Assembly (NCBI GenBank): GCA_022843025.1
Contig: JALHOL010000001.1
Coordinates: 186,001-250,000 of the forward strand
DNA length: 64,000 nucleotides
Direction: 5' to 3'
Origin: Paracoccaceae bacterium
Lineage (GTDB): Bacteria; Pseudomonadota; Alphaproteobacteria; Rhodobacterales; Rhodobacteraceae
Within the stretch, counting starts at the first letter, position 1. Every line of letters starts with the position of its first letter. The position numbers and the translations under genes are program-made. Positions 35,771 to 43,543 of the stretch are shown piece by piece. The notes under the pieces are model-generated. The model was not told the origin of the DNA. It saw only the letters and a program-made list of their open reading frames with translations, and did not search any database.

Positions 35771-36979
35771 ATGGCGCATGTGGTGATCGTGGGGGCGGGG
35801 CAGGCTGGGGCGGCCTGTGCGGCGAAGCTGCGCGCGCTGGGCTTTGACGGTGCGATCACCATGATTGGCGAGGAGCCTGCGCCGCCCTATCAGCGGCCAC
35901 CGCTTTCCAAGGCCTATCTGATGGGCGAGATGGAGGAAGAGCGGCTTTGGCTGCGATCATCCGATTTCTATGCGGATCAGGGGATTACGTTGCGTTTGGG
36001 GCAGCGGGCCGAGGCCTTGGACACCGCCGCGCGGGTGGTGACGGTGGGGGGCGAGGCGATCGCGTATGACAATCTGGTGCTGACCACGGGATCGGTGCCG
36101 CGCCGGTTGCCCGCGGCCATCGGGGGTGATCTGGGTGGTGTGTATACCGTGCGGACGCTGGCCGATGTGGATGCGATGCGGGCCGAGTTCGTGGCGGGGC
36201 GGCGGCTGGTGATCGTGGGGGGCGGCTATATCGGGCTGGAGGCGGCGGCGGTGGCGGCCAAGCTGGGGCTGGATGTGACCGTGCTGGAAATGGCGCCGCG
36301 CATTTTGCAGCGGGTGGCGGCACCGGAAACATCGGACCATTTCCGCGCGCTGCATGCGGCGCATGGGGTGAAGATACTGGAATCCACCGGGCTGGAGCGG
36401 TTGTTGGGCGCGGGGCGGGTGTCTGGGGTGCGGCTGTCGGACGGGCGGGAGTTGCCAGCGGATTTCGTGATTGCGGGGGTGGGGATCGTGCCCGGCACCG
36501 CGTTGGCCGAGGCGGCGGGGATCGCGCTGGACAACGGGATTGCGACCGATGCGCTGGGGCGGACATCGGCGCCGCATGTCTGGGCGGCGGGGGATTGTGC
36601 GTCTTTCCCGTGGCAGGGCGGGCGGTTGCGGCTGGAATCGGTGGGCAACGCGATTGATCAGGCCGAGGTGGTGGCAGAAAACATCCTTGGCGCAGGGCGG
36701 GATTATGAAGCGAAGCCATGGTTCTGGTCGGATCAGTATGACTGCAAGTTGCAGATCGCCGGGCTGAACACCGGCTATGACCGGATTGTCACGCGGCCGG
36801 GTGAAGGCGGTTCGGTGTCGTTCTGGTACTATCGGGGGGATCGGCTGCTGGCGGTGGATGCGATGAATGACAGCCGCGCCTATATGGTGGGCAAGCGGTT
36901 GATCGAGATGGGGAAATCACCCGATGCCGCAGTGGTGGCGGACCCGGCGACCGAGTTGAAGGCGCTTTTGAAGGCATGA
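35771..36979 (+). CDS. NAD(P)/FAD-dependent oxidoreductase (ferredoxin/rubredoxin reductase type)
   Basis: A 402-aa two-dinucleotide flavoprotein. The FAD motif is VVIVGAGQAGAACAAKLRALG at the N-terminus, the NAD motif is VIVGGGYIGLEAAAVAAKLG near residue 150, and the second FAD motif is VWAAGDCASF near residue 275. A C-terminal reductase domain follows (WFWSDQYDCKLQIAGL). It resembles putidaredoxin/ferredoxin reductases. It overlaps rsmD by 4 bp. The electron acceptor is not identifiable here. Confidence 0.92.
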   Translation: MAHVVIVGAGQAGAACAAKLRALGFDGAITMIGEEPAPPYQRPPLSKAYLMGEMEEERLWLRSSDFYADQGITLRLGQRAEALDTAARVVTVGGEAIAYDNLVLTTGSVPRRLPAAIGGDLGGVYTVRTLADVDAMRAEFVAGRRLVIVGGGYIGLEAAAVAAKLGLDVTVLEMAPRILQRVAAPETSDHFRALHAAHGVKILESTGLERLLGAGRVSGVRLSDGRELPADFVIAGVGIVPGTALAEAAGIALDNGIATDALGRTSAPHVWAAGDCASFPWQGGRLRLESVGNAIDQAEVVAENILGAGRDYEAKPWFWSDQYDCKLQIAGLNTGYDRIVTRPGEGGSVSFWYYRGDRLLAVDAMNDSRAYMVGKRLIEMGKSPDAAVVADPATELKALLKA

Positions 36980-37539
36980 GGATCATCGGCGGCCAGTTCC
37001 GGGGGCTGCACCTTGCGCCAGTGGGTGAGGGGGATGCCAAGGCGCATCTGCGCCCGACATCGGACCGGGTGCGGGAGTCGATCTTCAACCTGTTGATAAA
37101 TGGGGGATATGGCGATCCGATCAGCGGCGCGCGGGTGCTGGACCTGTTTGCCGGGACAGGGGCGCTGGGGCTTGAGGCGATCTCGCGCGGGGCTTCCGGG
37201 GCGGTGTTCGTGGATGATGGTGTGGCGGCGCGGGGGCTGTTGCGGCGCAACATCGAACTGACCCGGACGGAGGGGGTGACGGAAGTTTTGCGGCGCGATG
37301 CGACGCGGATGGGGCCGTGCCGGGAGGGGGGCTATGACCTTGTTTTCCTTGATCCGCCCTATGGAAAGGGGTTGGGGGAGAAGGCGTTGGCGTCTTGTGC
37401 CGAAGGCGGCTGGCTGGCCCCCGGCGCGATGATCGTCTGGGAAGAGGGGATGGCCCCGGTGATCCCGCAAGGCTTTGAAATGCTGGACCAACGCCGCTAT
37501 GGCGACACGCTGGTCACGATGCTGCGGGCGCCGGAATGA
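36976..37539 (+). CDS. rsmD: 16S rRNA (guanine966-N2)-methyltransferase RsmD
   Basis: A 187-aa methyltransferase. It begins MRIIGGQFRG with RPTSDRVRESIFNLL, has the SAM-binding LDLFAGTGALGLEAISRGA and the N6/N2-methylase catalytic motif DLVFLDPPYGKGLGEKAL. It modifies G966 of 16S rRNA on the 30S subunit. It is in a three-gene chain with 4-bp overlaps on both sides (FAD oxidoreductase, rsmD, HAD phosphatase). Confidence 0.94.
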   Translation: MRIIGGQFRGLHLAPVGEGDAKAHLRPTSDRVRESIFNLLINGGYGDPISGARVLDLFAGTGALGLEAISRGASGAVFVDDGVAARGLLRRNIELTRTEGVTEVLRRDATRMGPCREGGYDLVFLDPPYGKGLGEKALASCAEGGWLAPGAMIVWEEGMAPVIPQGFEMLDQRRYGDTLVTMLRAPE

Positions 37540-38180
37540 AACCTGCAGCGGTGATCTTTGATTGCGATGGCGTGGTTGTGGACAGCGAGCATCCGACGCT
37601 GGTGATGGTGCGCGATGATCTGGAACGATACGGGCTTTGCCTGACGCTGGAGGATCTGGAGCGCGACTATATCGGTGGCACGGTGGAGACGGTGGCGGCG
37701 AAGGCGCGGGCCAATGGCGCGCGGTTGCCGGAGGGGTGGGTCGCCGATTTCTATGACAGGATGTATGCCATGCTGCGCGCCCATGTGCCGCTGGTGCCCG
37801 GTGTGGTTGGCGTGCTGGATGCCCTTGATAAGGCAGGGATTCCCTATGCGATGGGGTCCAATGGCACGCCCGAGAAGATGCAGATCACGCTGGGTCAGCA
37901 CGGGCTGGTGGAGCGGTTCCGGGGGCATCTGTATTCCGGGCAGGCGATGGGGCGGCCCAAGCCTGCGCCGGACCTTTACCTGCATGCGGCCGGGCGGTTG
38001 GGGGTTTCCCCTGCCAACTGCGTGGTGATCGAGGACAGCGCTGCGGGCGCGCGGGCGGCGCGGTTGGCCGGGATGCGCTGCTTTGGGTATGCGCCGAAGG
38101 GAGCGCATCCGGGGTTGGTGGCGGAGGGGGCGGTTTTGTTTAACGACATGCGGGAATTGCCTGCGTTGCTGGGGGTTTAG
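37536..38180 (+). CDS. HAD family hydrolase (phosphoglycolate-phosphatase-like)
   Basis: A 214-aa HAD phosphatase. Motif I is FDCDGVVVDSE (nucleophile Asp9 and Asp11), motif II is the SNG within MGSNGTPEKM, motif III is the lysine in GRPKPAPDLYL and motif IV is VVIEDSAAGARAA. A helical cap lies between residues 20 and 85, as in beta-phosphoglucomutase/phosphoglycolate phosphatase relatives. It overlaps rsmD by 4 bp. The substrate is uncertain. Confidence 0.9.
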   Translation: MKPAAVIFDCDGVVVDSEHPTLVMVRDDLERYGLCLTLEDLERDYIGGTVETVAAKARANGARLPEGWVADFYDRMYAMLRAHVPLVPGVVGVLDALDKAGIPYAMGSNGTPEKMQITLGQHGLVERFRGHLYSGQAMGRPKPAPDLYLHAAGRLGVSPANCVVIEDSAAGARAARLAGMRCFGYAPKGAHPGLVAEGAVLFNDMRELPALLGV

Positions 38181-38192
38181 GCCAAGGCGGAC

Positions 38193-38236
38193 GTGCAGCG
38201 CGTGGTGCAGATGGTGGTGCAGACGGCTGTGCATAC
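38193..38236 (+). repeat. 12-bp-period repeat element, copy B
   Basis: Three GTGCAG-N6 units followed by GTGCATAC, in the same phase and orientation as copy A at 20925-20968. It starts 12 bp after the HAD stop and about 290 bp before the L,D-transpeptidase start. The rest of the 348-bp gap shows no gene I would call. Confidence 0.65.
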
Positions 38237-38528
38237 AAATTCGGGCAGAGTCGGGGTGGCGATCATGGTTAAGGGTGCGGTGGTGCAGAGTGGCAAATTC
38301 CCGTTGAACGAATTTGGCAAAATGCTTTTCAAGAGTCTTGCGCCGGGCCCGGGTGGGTTTCGGGCGGGACGTCAGTCACAGAGTGTGGGACCGTTCTTGC
38401 CACGAGACTTGGCGGAGGCGCGTGCGCGTGACGCGATTTGGCGCAAACTCCGGCAAACGTGATCACGGGATGATTGACCACGGCCATCAGTAATGCGTCA
38501 AGGGTCTGACCAGACATCGAGGCCTGCC

Positions 38529-39188
38529 ATGCTGACCCGCCGCCATTTCATCGTGACGACTGCCGCGCTCTTTTCACCGGCAATATCCCTGCCGGCCTTT
38601 GCGCAATCGCAGGAGGCGCAATGGGCCGCCTGGGATGCGATGGTCATGCCGCCGAATTTCGATCCGGCGACGTCAAACCCTTGGGGTGTGCATCCGCGGC
38701 TTTTGCCGACACGGGTAGAAGCGAAGGACAATCTGAAGCCGGGCGATATCCATGTCGATGCCATCGCCCGCTATCTGTATCACGTCCAGTCCGACGGCAC
38801 GGCGACGCGCTATGGCGTGGCGATCGGGCGCGGCGGGCTTTATGAACCGGGCTTCTTTACCATCCGCCGCAAGGCGAAATGGCCGCGCTGGACGCCGACC
38901 GCGAACATGATCGAGCGGGAACCGGAGATCTATGCGCAATATGCCGATGGCATGGAGCCGGGGCCGAACAATGCTTTGGGTTCGCGGGCGCTCTATCTCT
39001 ATGTCGGCAATCGCGACACGATGCTGCGTATTCATGGCACGCCCATTCCCCGATCCATTGGATGGCGTGCAAGTTCGGGCTGCGTGCGGATGATCATGGC
39101 CCATATCAATGTGCTGTATGATCAGGTTGAGACCGGGGCATCCGCCTTTTTGTATCCGGCGGAAGAAAGCATCACGGCGCGCAGTTGA
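38529..39188 (+). CDS. L,D-transpeptidase (YkuD domain), exported
   Basis: A 219-aa protein with a signal starting MLTRRHFIVTTAALFSPAISLPAFAQ, where the RR pair suggests Tat export. The YkuD catalytic region is HGTPIPRSIGWRASSGCVRM near residues 170-190 with the active Cys in SSGCVRM. Such enzymes make 3-3 peptidoglycan cross-links or attach proteins to the wall. ATG 38529 follows the signal-peptide logic; an in-frame ATG 36 bp upstream would extend the n-region unusually. Confidence 0.92.
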   Translation: MLTRRHFIVTTAALFSPAISLPAFAQSQEAQWAAWDAMVMPPNFDPATSNPWGVHPRLLPTRVEAKDNLKPGDIHVDAIARYLYHVQSDGTATRYGVAIGRGGLYEPGFFTIRRKAKWPRWTPTANMIEREPEIYAQYADGMEPGPNNALGSRALYLYVGNRDTMLRIHGTPIPRSIGWRASSGCVRMIMAHINVLYDQVETGASAFLYPAEESITARS

Positions 39189-39194
39189 TCTGAC

Positions 39195-39452
39195 CTAGCC
39201 GGCAGAACAGATCGGGCGCCCTTCGGCTGTGCGCAGCGGGAGCAGGGTGGTTTCGACCGGACCCTGATGTTCGTACCAATAACAGTTGTCTTCTGGCATC
39301 AACCGCGCTGTGGCGACGTTCTGCCAAGGTGCCGCAACGGCCAGCACCCGTTCCGGCAGAGGCGGAAGTTCCGTTTGCCCGTTGCCGCCTGATCCGGTTG
39401 ACACACAACCGGCGATCAGAAGGGGCAGGGCGAGGGCGGCGGTGCGTGTCAT
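39195..39452 (-). CDS. small lipoprotein of unknown function
   Basis: An 85-aa protein with a lipoprotein signal (TAALALPLLIAGCVSTG, lipobox Cys at residue ~15). The short mature chain contains LMPEDNCYWYEHQGPVETTLLPLRTAEGRPICSAG. ATG 39452 fits the signal peptide; a longer frame to 39608 would place it internally. It is convergent with the L,D-transpeptidase gene (6 bp apart). Family and function are not recognised; two non-lipobox cysteines may form a disulfide. Confidence 0.7.
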   Translation of the reverse strand: MTRTAALALPLLIAGCVSTGSGGNGQTELPPLPERVLAVAAPWQNVATARLMPEDNCYWYEHQGPVETTLLPLRTAEGRPICSAG

Positions 39453-39705
39453 GTCTTTGATTCCATTAGGCCGCGCGATGTAATCAGTATGGCGCGCAAG
39501 GCTCAACCATTTCTGCCGCAGAAGGCGGCTTTGCACGCGCCTGTGATGAACACTGCCAGCAGGGAGCTTCGGACTGCGGGCAGGTAATCCCGGAGTTGAC
39601 TGCGCCATCGAGATGCTTGCGCCGGACAGATGCCGATCGGGGAATGGCGGCGCCGCCGGATCGGCGGGCGCGTGTACAGATGTCAGACCGATTGCCGCCC
39701 CAGCA

Positions 39706-40401
39706 TCAGGCGCGGAAGGTGGTCAGGATCGTTTCGAGCGGTTTCTTGCGTTTGGCCACGGCGGGGACGGTGGCATCTTCAGCAGGCCAGCCGACGGGCA
39801 GGATCATCACGGGTTTTTCGTGATCGGGGCGGCCAAGGAGGGGGCCGAGGAATTTCATCGGGTTGGGCGTGTGTTCGAGGCAGACCAGACCCGCGTGATG
39901 CAGGGCGGCGATGAGAAAGCCGGTGGCGAGGCCCACGCTTTCGGGGACGTAGTAATTCTTGTAGCGCGCGCCGTCATCGGTGATGCCGTAACGCTGGGCG
40001 AAGACGACGATCAGCCAAGGCGCATCGGTCAGATGCGGTTTGCTGACCCCGGTGCCGATGGGTTCCAGCGCGGCCAGCCATTCATCGCCCGCGGCGCCGG
40101 AGTAGAAGGCGCGTTCTTCTTCTTCTGCGCCCTCTCTGATCCGGGCCTTGAGCGCGGGGTTTGCGATGGCCACGAAATGCCAGGGCTGGTGGTTCGCGCC
40201 CGAGGGGGCGGTGCCTGCGGTGGCGATGCAGGTGGTGATGATGTCTTCGGGCACCGGGCGGGTGGAGAATTGGCGGACAGAGTGGCGTTTGCGCATGTAG
40301 GCAAGGAAGGATTGCGCATCCGACAGCGCCTGATCATCGGGTTTCTGCACGCGGTCGGGTAGGGGGAGCGGTTGATACGTCACCTCGCCCTTGCGGTACA
40401 T
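39706..40401 (-). CDS. nitroreductase family protein
   Basis: A 231-aa FMN-dependent enzyme. The flavin-binding start RKRHSVRQFSTRPVPEDII, PSGANHQPWHFVAI, and the late YGITDDGARYKNYYVPESVGLATGFLIAALHHAGLVCLEHTP are family hallmarks. ATG 40401 has AAGGG about 8 nt upstream. Nitroreductase-fold enzymes reduce nitro, quinone or iodotyrosine-like compounds; the natural substrate is unknown. Confidence 0.92.
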   Translation of the reverse strand: MYRKGEVTYQPLPLPDRVQKPDDQALSDAQSFLAYMRKRHSVRQFSTRPVPEDIITTCIATAGTAPSGANHQPWHFVAIANPALKARIREGAEEEERAFYSGAAGDEWLAALEPIGTGVSKPHLTDAPWLIVVFAQRYGITDDGARYKNYYVPESVGLATGFLIAALHHAGLVCLEHTPNPMKFLGPLLGRPDHEKPVMILPVGWPAEDATVPAVAKRKKPLETILTTFRA

Positions 40402-40540
40402 GTCGTGTCCCTTTCGATGCCTGCGCTTGTAGTGGAGAGGAGAGCATTGGCGCGCGCGGTCTGCAAGGCGGGGCGGATGGGGGGGGAAGATCACCCGCCC
40501 TGGATTTGATCCGGGGCCTTGTGGCCGGGTGCGGTGAGGG

Positions 40541-40658
40541 GCGAAATCTGACGCAGATTTCGCGGCGATTTTTGACGCAAGAATCGGGGGCAGGAGGGCG
40601 CACGCAGTGCGGCGGAATTTGTACCAAATTCCGGTGCGATTTCTGCGCCAGAAATCGC
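40541..40658. repeat. cluster of five palindromic hairpins
   Basis: Within 118 bp there are five inverted repeats: 40541-40563 (arms GCGAAATCTG/CAGATTTCGC), 40566-40586 (CGATTTTTG/CAAGAATCG), 40599-40611 (CGCAC/GTGCG), 40613-40633 (CGGAATTTG/CAAATTCCG) and 40636-40658 (GCGATTTCTG/CAGAAATCGC). The first and last are related to each other. The cluster lies immediately past the mbfA stop on the minus strand and upstream of the nitroreductase gene. Confidence 0.8.
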
Positions 40659-40659
40659 G

Positions 40660-41637
40660 TCAGCCGCCCCCGATCAATGCCCCGGCGGCAAAGACCAGAG
40701 CGCCGCCCACGACCACCTGAAAGGCGGCGCGCAGGAAGGGGGTTTCCATGAAGCGGTTCTGGATCCAGGCGATGGCCCAAAGTTCGACAAACACCACCAC
40801 CATGGCGATGATCGTGGCGGTCCAGAAATCGGGTATCAGGTAGGGCAACGCGTGGCCCATGCCGCCAAGCGTGGTCATCACGCCCGACGCAAGGCCGCGC
40901 TTCCACGGGCTGCCGCGCCCGGACAGGACGCCGTCATCATGCGCGGCTTCGGTAAAGCCCATGCTGATGCCCGCGCCGACGGAGGCGGCAGTGCCGACGA
41001 GGAAGGTGGTCCAGGTGTCCTGTGTGGCGAAGGCGGTGGCGAAGATGGGGGCGAGGGTGGAGACAGAGCCATCCATCAGCCCGGCAAGGCCCGGTTGCAC
41101 CCATGTGAGGATGAATTGGCGGCGGGCGGTGGCGTCTTCGTCGCTGCGCGCGCCTTCGGTGAGGTGTTTGTCGGCCAGTTCGACGGCCTTGCGTTCATGC
41201 CCGGCCTCGGCGGCGGCAAGGTCGCCCAGCAGTTTGCGGGTGGCGGCATCGGTCGTGGACTGGGCGGCGCGGCTGTAGAAGCGGTTGGCTTCTTGCTCCA
41301 TCGCCGTTGCCTCGCCCCGGATCGCATCAAGCGAGAGGTTCTTGGCAAGCCAGACCGGTTTGCGCGCGTAATGGCCTGCCACATGTTCGCGGCGGATGAG
41401 GGGGATGACATCGCCGAATCGCGTGCGGTGCAGGTCGATCAGGCGCTGGCGGTGCTGATCCTCTTCGCCCGCCATGCCATCGAAGATGGCGGCGGTGGCG
41501 GGGTATTCGCCGCGCAGGCGTTCGCCATAGCTGCGGTAGATGCGGGCGTCGTCTTCCTCGGACGAAATGGCGAGGGCGAGGATTTCCTGTTCGGTCAGGT
41601 CGGAAAAGCGGCGGCGGGTGGAGAGGCCGGGGATCAT
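40660..41637 (-). CDS. mbfA: membrane-bound ferritin MbfA (iron exporter)
   Basis: About 325 aa in two domains. The N-terminal ferritin-like diiron domain (residues ~1-155) has ExxH-type ligand pairs in AISSEEDDARIYRSY, AGEEDQHRQRL and AAEAGHERKAVEL. The C-terminal VIT1/CCC1-type membrane domain has PGLAGLMDGSVSTLAPIF, GTAASVGAGISMGFTEA and several helices. MbfA exports iron and protects against iron and peroxide stress in Bradyrhizobium and Agrobacterium. ATG 41637 is used; TTG 41649 is possible. An Irr-type box precedes it. Confidence 0.92.
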   Translation of the reverse strand: MIPGLSTRRRFSDLTEQEILALAISSEEDDARIYRSYGERLRGEYPATAAIFDGMAGEEDQHRQRLIDLHRTRFGDVIPLIRREHVAGHYARKPVWLAKNLSLDAIRGEATAMEQEANRFYSRAAQSTTDAATRKLLGDLAAAEAGHERKAVELADKHLTEGARSDEDATARRQFILTWVQPGLAGLMDGSVSTLAPIFATAFATQDTWTTFLVGTAASVGAGISMGFTEAAHDDGVLSGRGSPWKRGLASGVMTTLGGMGHALPYLIPDFWTATIIAMVVVFVELWAIAWIQNRFMETPFLRAAFQVVVGGALVFAAGALIGGG

Positions 41638-41653
41638 GGGGCTGCTCAATCAG

Positions 41654-41670
41654 TTTGGAATGATTCTAAA
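41654..41670. promoter_or_regulatory. Irr iron control element (ICE) upstream of mbfA
   Basis: TTTGGAATGATTCTAAA is a near-perfect match to the ICE palindrome TTTAGAA-N3-TTCTAAA, with one changed base. It lies 17 bp upstream of the mbfA ATG. In related bacteria Irr binds such sites to repress mbfA under low iron. Confidence 0.8.
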
Positions 41671-41706
41671 TTAGTCGAAAGCGGTGCTGGGGCAAGGTGA
41701 AAAAAG

Positions 41707-41722
41707 TGAACCGAACGGTTCA
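41707..41722. promoter_or_regulatory. operator-like palindrome 1 (TGAACCGAACGGTTCA)
   Basis: Perfect 7-bp arms TGAACCG/CGGTTCA around AA. It is the first of three related 16-bp sites in the promoter region of the 48-aa peptide gene at 41800. Confidence 0.75.
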
Positions 41723-41739
41723 TATCCATCTTGAAAAAG

Positions 41740-41755
41740 TGAACCGATGGGTTCA
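41740..41755. promoter_or_regulatory. operator-like palindrome 2 (TGAACCGATGGGTTCA)
   Basis: 6-bp arms TGAACC/GGTTCA around GATG, starting 33 bp (about three helical turns) after palindrome 1. Confidence 0.75.
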
Positions 41756-41766
41756 TATCTGGCAAA

Positions 41767-41782
41767 TGAACGAAACGGTTCA
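41767..41782. promoter_or_regulatory. operator-like palindrome 3 (TGAACGAAACGGTTCA)
   Basis: TGAAC/GTTCA arms with one mismatch next to the centre, starting 27 bp after palindrome 2 and ending 17 bp before the peptide ATG. All three sites share TGAAC-N6-GTTCA, the type of dyad bound by TetR-family repressors. Confidence 0.7.
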
Positions 41783-41799
41783 TTTCTGGAGTGGAAACA

Positions 41800-41946
41800 A
41801 TGAAGCGCCTTGCCCCCCTTGCCGTGATCCTGTCGATCCTTGCCGGCCCGAGCTTTGCCGGTGGGTTCAGCTTTGACCTGCCCGTGCTGACCTGGCCCAG
41901 CGATGGCGCGACGATTCTGGGAACGAAATCAGCGACGAAGCCCTGA
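41800..41946 (+). CDS. small secreted peptide (48 aa) behind three operators
   Basis: ATG 41800 has GGAG 8 nt upstream and opens a 48-codon frame ending in TGA at 41944-41946. The peptide starts MKRLAPLAVILSILAGPSFA, a textbook signal peptide. It leaves a ~28-residue mature part beginning GGFSFDLPVLTWPSDGATI, with no cysteine and no further membrane segment. Three palindromes crowd its promoter. No family is recognised. The frame is short, but start, ribosome binding site, signal and promoter architecture agree. Confidence 0.65.
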   Translation: MKRLAPLAVILSILAGPSFAGGFSFDLPVLTWPSDGATILGTKSATKP

Positions 41947-41956
41947 AGCGGGTGCG

Positions 41957-42304
41957 TCAGTTCACGGAGCGGATGAGCTTGCGTTCCAGCACGCGCAGCA
42001 CGGCGGCGAGGTCGTGGCCGCGACGCAGCACCTGGCCATCCATGCCGACGACGGCGTAGATGCCTTGGCGGGAGCGGAGTTTAGGGTGTGTCTCGATCCG
42101 GTAGAGCGGGTTTTCCGCCGTGCGGCGGAAGATGGCGAAGACGGCATATTCCCGCAGCGTGGAGATGCCGTAATCGCGCCATTCGCCCAAGGCCACCATG
42201 CGCCCGTAAAGCGTAAGGATCAGCGACAGTTCGTGCCGATCAAAGCTGACCTGATCGGTCATGCGGGTGGATTGGGGGAAAGGGGTCGGTGGTTGGACCG
42301 TCAT
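41957..42304 (-). CDS. DUF2794 domain-containing protein
   Basis: A 115-aa alphaproteobacterial protein of unknown function. The conserved core is SFDRHELSLILTLYGRMVALGEWRDYGISTLREYAVFAIFRRTAENPLYRIE, followed by QGIYAVVGMDGQVLRRGHDL. No signal or membrane segment is seen. ATG 42304 gives the usual length; ATG 42262 is also possible. Confidence 0.85.
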   Translation of the reverse strand: MTVQPPTPFPQSTRMTDQVSFDRHELSLILTLYGRMVALGEWRDYGISTLREYAVFAIFRRTAENPLYRIETHPKLRSRQGIYAVVGMDGQVLRRGHDLAAVLRVLERKLIRSVN

Positions 42305-42389
42305 TTCCCGATCTTACGCGCTTGGGCGGGCAAATCAAGCCTTGGGGATGCCGTGAAGAGTCCGCAGGAATACCCCGATCTGATCTGAT

Positions 42390-42520
42390 TTCCGCCCTTA
42401 TCGGACGTCATACATCCTTTCAGACGACAGGCCGGGGTCGGTATCACAGCCCCCACCAAGCGTCGGCCTCGGCCGGTCTGTCGTAATCGGAGGCCCCCGT
42501 CAGAGCGACGGGGGCCTTTC
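42390..42520 (+). ncRNA. candidate small RNA with its own terminator
   Basis: The gap between DUF2794 and asparaginase, both on the minus strand, holds a structured plus-strand segment. A long stem forms between ACGACAGGCCGG (42424-42435) and CCGGTCTGTCGT (42473-42484), then a strong terminator at 42492-42520. No gene reads into it from the left on the plus strand, so an independent transcript is the simplest reading. The 5' end is a guess; no known RNA family is recognised. Confidence 0.45.
42492..42520 (+). terminator. rho-independent terminator (candidate sRNA)
   Basis: GGCCCCCGTC and GACGGGGGCC form a 10-bp stem with loop AGAGC, followed by TTTC on the plus strand. The minus side lacks a T run, so it is unlikely to serve the asparaginase gene, whose end lies to its right. 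Confidence 0.7.
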
Positions 42521-42547
42521 GATTCCTAGGTCTTTCAGAGGTGGCGA

Positions 42548-43543
42548 TCACGGAAAGCCGGGGGCGCTTTGGATGATGCCCGTTTCCATGCCGCGCCAGT
42601 TCTTTTGCACCGCATCGAGGCGCTTTTTCGCGGCCGGATGGTTGGCGTCGAGGACGCCGAGTTTGACGAGCAGCGCGGTGATTGCGCCTTCGGCGCCGCG
42701 GGTGCCGCCATCGGTGACTTTCAGCGCGATGCCCATCTTGCGTTCGGGGATGATGGCGATGAACACCGCCTCGGCCCCGGTCTTGATGGCGACGCGGCCG
42801 TCCATTGCGCGCATGAGTTCGGTGCAGGAGCGGGTTTCGCCGGCGACCATTTCGGGATGGGTGGCCATGGAATGGGTCAGGCGGTGCATGGCGCGGTCGC
42901 GCGCATCGCCTGTGCCGGTGGCGGCGGCGAAGCGGGCCATGGCGCGGGCGAGGCCGTGGACGGAGGTGGCGAAGTTGGGGGCAGAGCAGCCGTCGATGCC
43001 GTAGCCGGGGGAGGTTTCGCCCGTGGTTTCCTCATGCGCCTGTTTGACGGCAATCTGAACGGGGTGGTCGAGGTCGATGTATTCGGACCCGCCCTTGAGG
43101 TGGCGGTTGAGGGTGAGGAAGCCCGAATGTTTGCCCGAGCAGTTGTTGTGGCACTGGCAGGGTTTTTCATCCGCCTTGATGAGGCGGTTCCGCTCGGCAA
43201 TGTCATAGGGCTCATGCGCGCCGCAGCGCAGGTCTGCGTCTGACAGGCCAAGATCAGCAAGCCAGCGGGTGACGGCCTCGGTATGGATGGCGGCGCCCTG
43301 ATGGCTGGCGCAGGACAGCGCGATCTGGCGGTCTGTCAGGCCGTGGGCATCGGCGGCGCCGGATTCGAGGAGCGGCAGGGCTTGCAGCATCTTGCAGGAG
43401 GAGCGCGGGAAGATGGTGGCGGTCGGGTCGCCCCAGCTTTCGACGATCTGGCCCGTCTCATCGCAGATGACGGCATGGCCGAGATGGGTGCTTTCCAGCA
43501 TTCCCCCCCGCCAAAGTTGGATCATGGGGACGGGCGCGGTCAT
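42548..43543 (-). CDS. asparaginase (L-asparaginase II / rhizobial type)
   Basis: A 331-aa protein of the asparaginase family typified by the inducible Rhizobium etli enzyme, unrelated to E. coli AnsB. It has PRSSCKMLQALPLLESGAAD, LSCASHQGAAIHTEAV, CHNNCSGKHSGFLTL and GYGIDGCSAPNFATSVHGLA, which hold the conserved Ser/Lys and zinc-binding Cys residues. GGAGGAACCC precedes ATG 43543. It releases ammonia from asparagine, feeding the aspartate used by aspartase. Confidence 0.9.
   Translation of the reverse strand: MTAPVPMIQLWRGGMLESTHLGHAVICDETGQIVESWGDPTATIFPRSSCKMLQALPLLESGAADAHGLTDRQIALSCASHQGAAIHTEAVTRWLADLGLSDADLRCGAHEPYDIAERNRLIKADEKPCQCHNNCSGKHSGFLTLNRHLKGGSEYIDLDHPVQIAVKQAHEETTGETSPGYGIDGCSAPNFATSVHGLARAMARFAAATGTGDARDRAMHRLTHSMATHPEMVAGETRSCTELMRAMDGRVAIKTGAEAVFIAIIPERKMGIALKVTDGGTRGAEGAITALLVKLGVLDANHPAAKKRLDAVQKNWRGMETGIIQSAPGFP

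Noticed and set aside
38193-38462. 89-codon frame starting in the 12-bp repeat (VQRVVQMVVQTAVH)
   Set aside because: It has no ribosome binding site. The other repeat copy reads into a stop soon after, and the repeat's conservation is in the DNA period rather than in a protein.
42390-42520. 6S RNA or SRP RNA identity for the structured segment
   Set aside because: I could not find the 6S central bubble layout or the SRP GGAA tetraloop/asymmetric-loop motif, and the gene context does not match.
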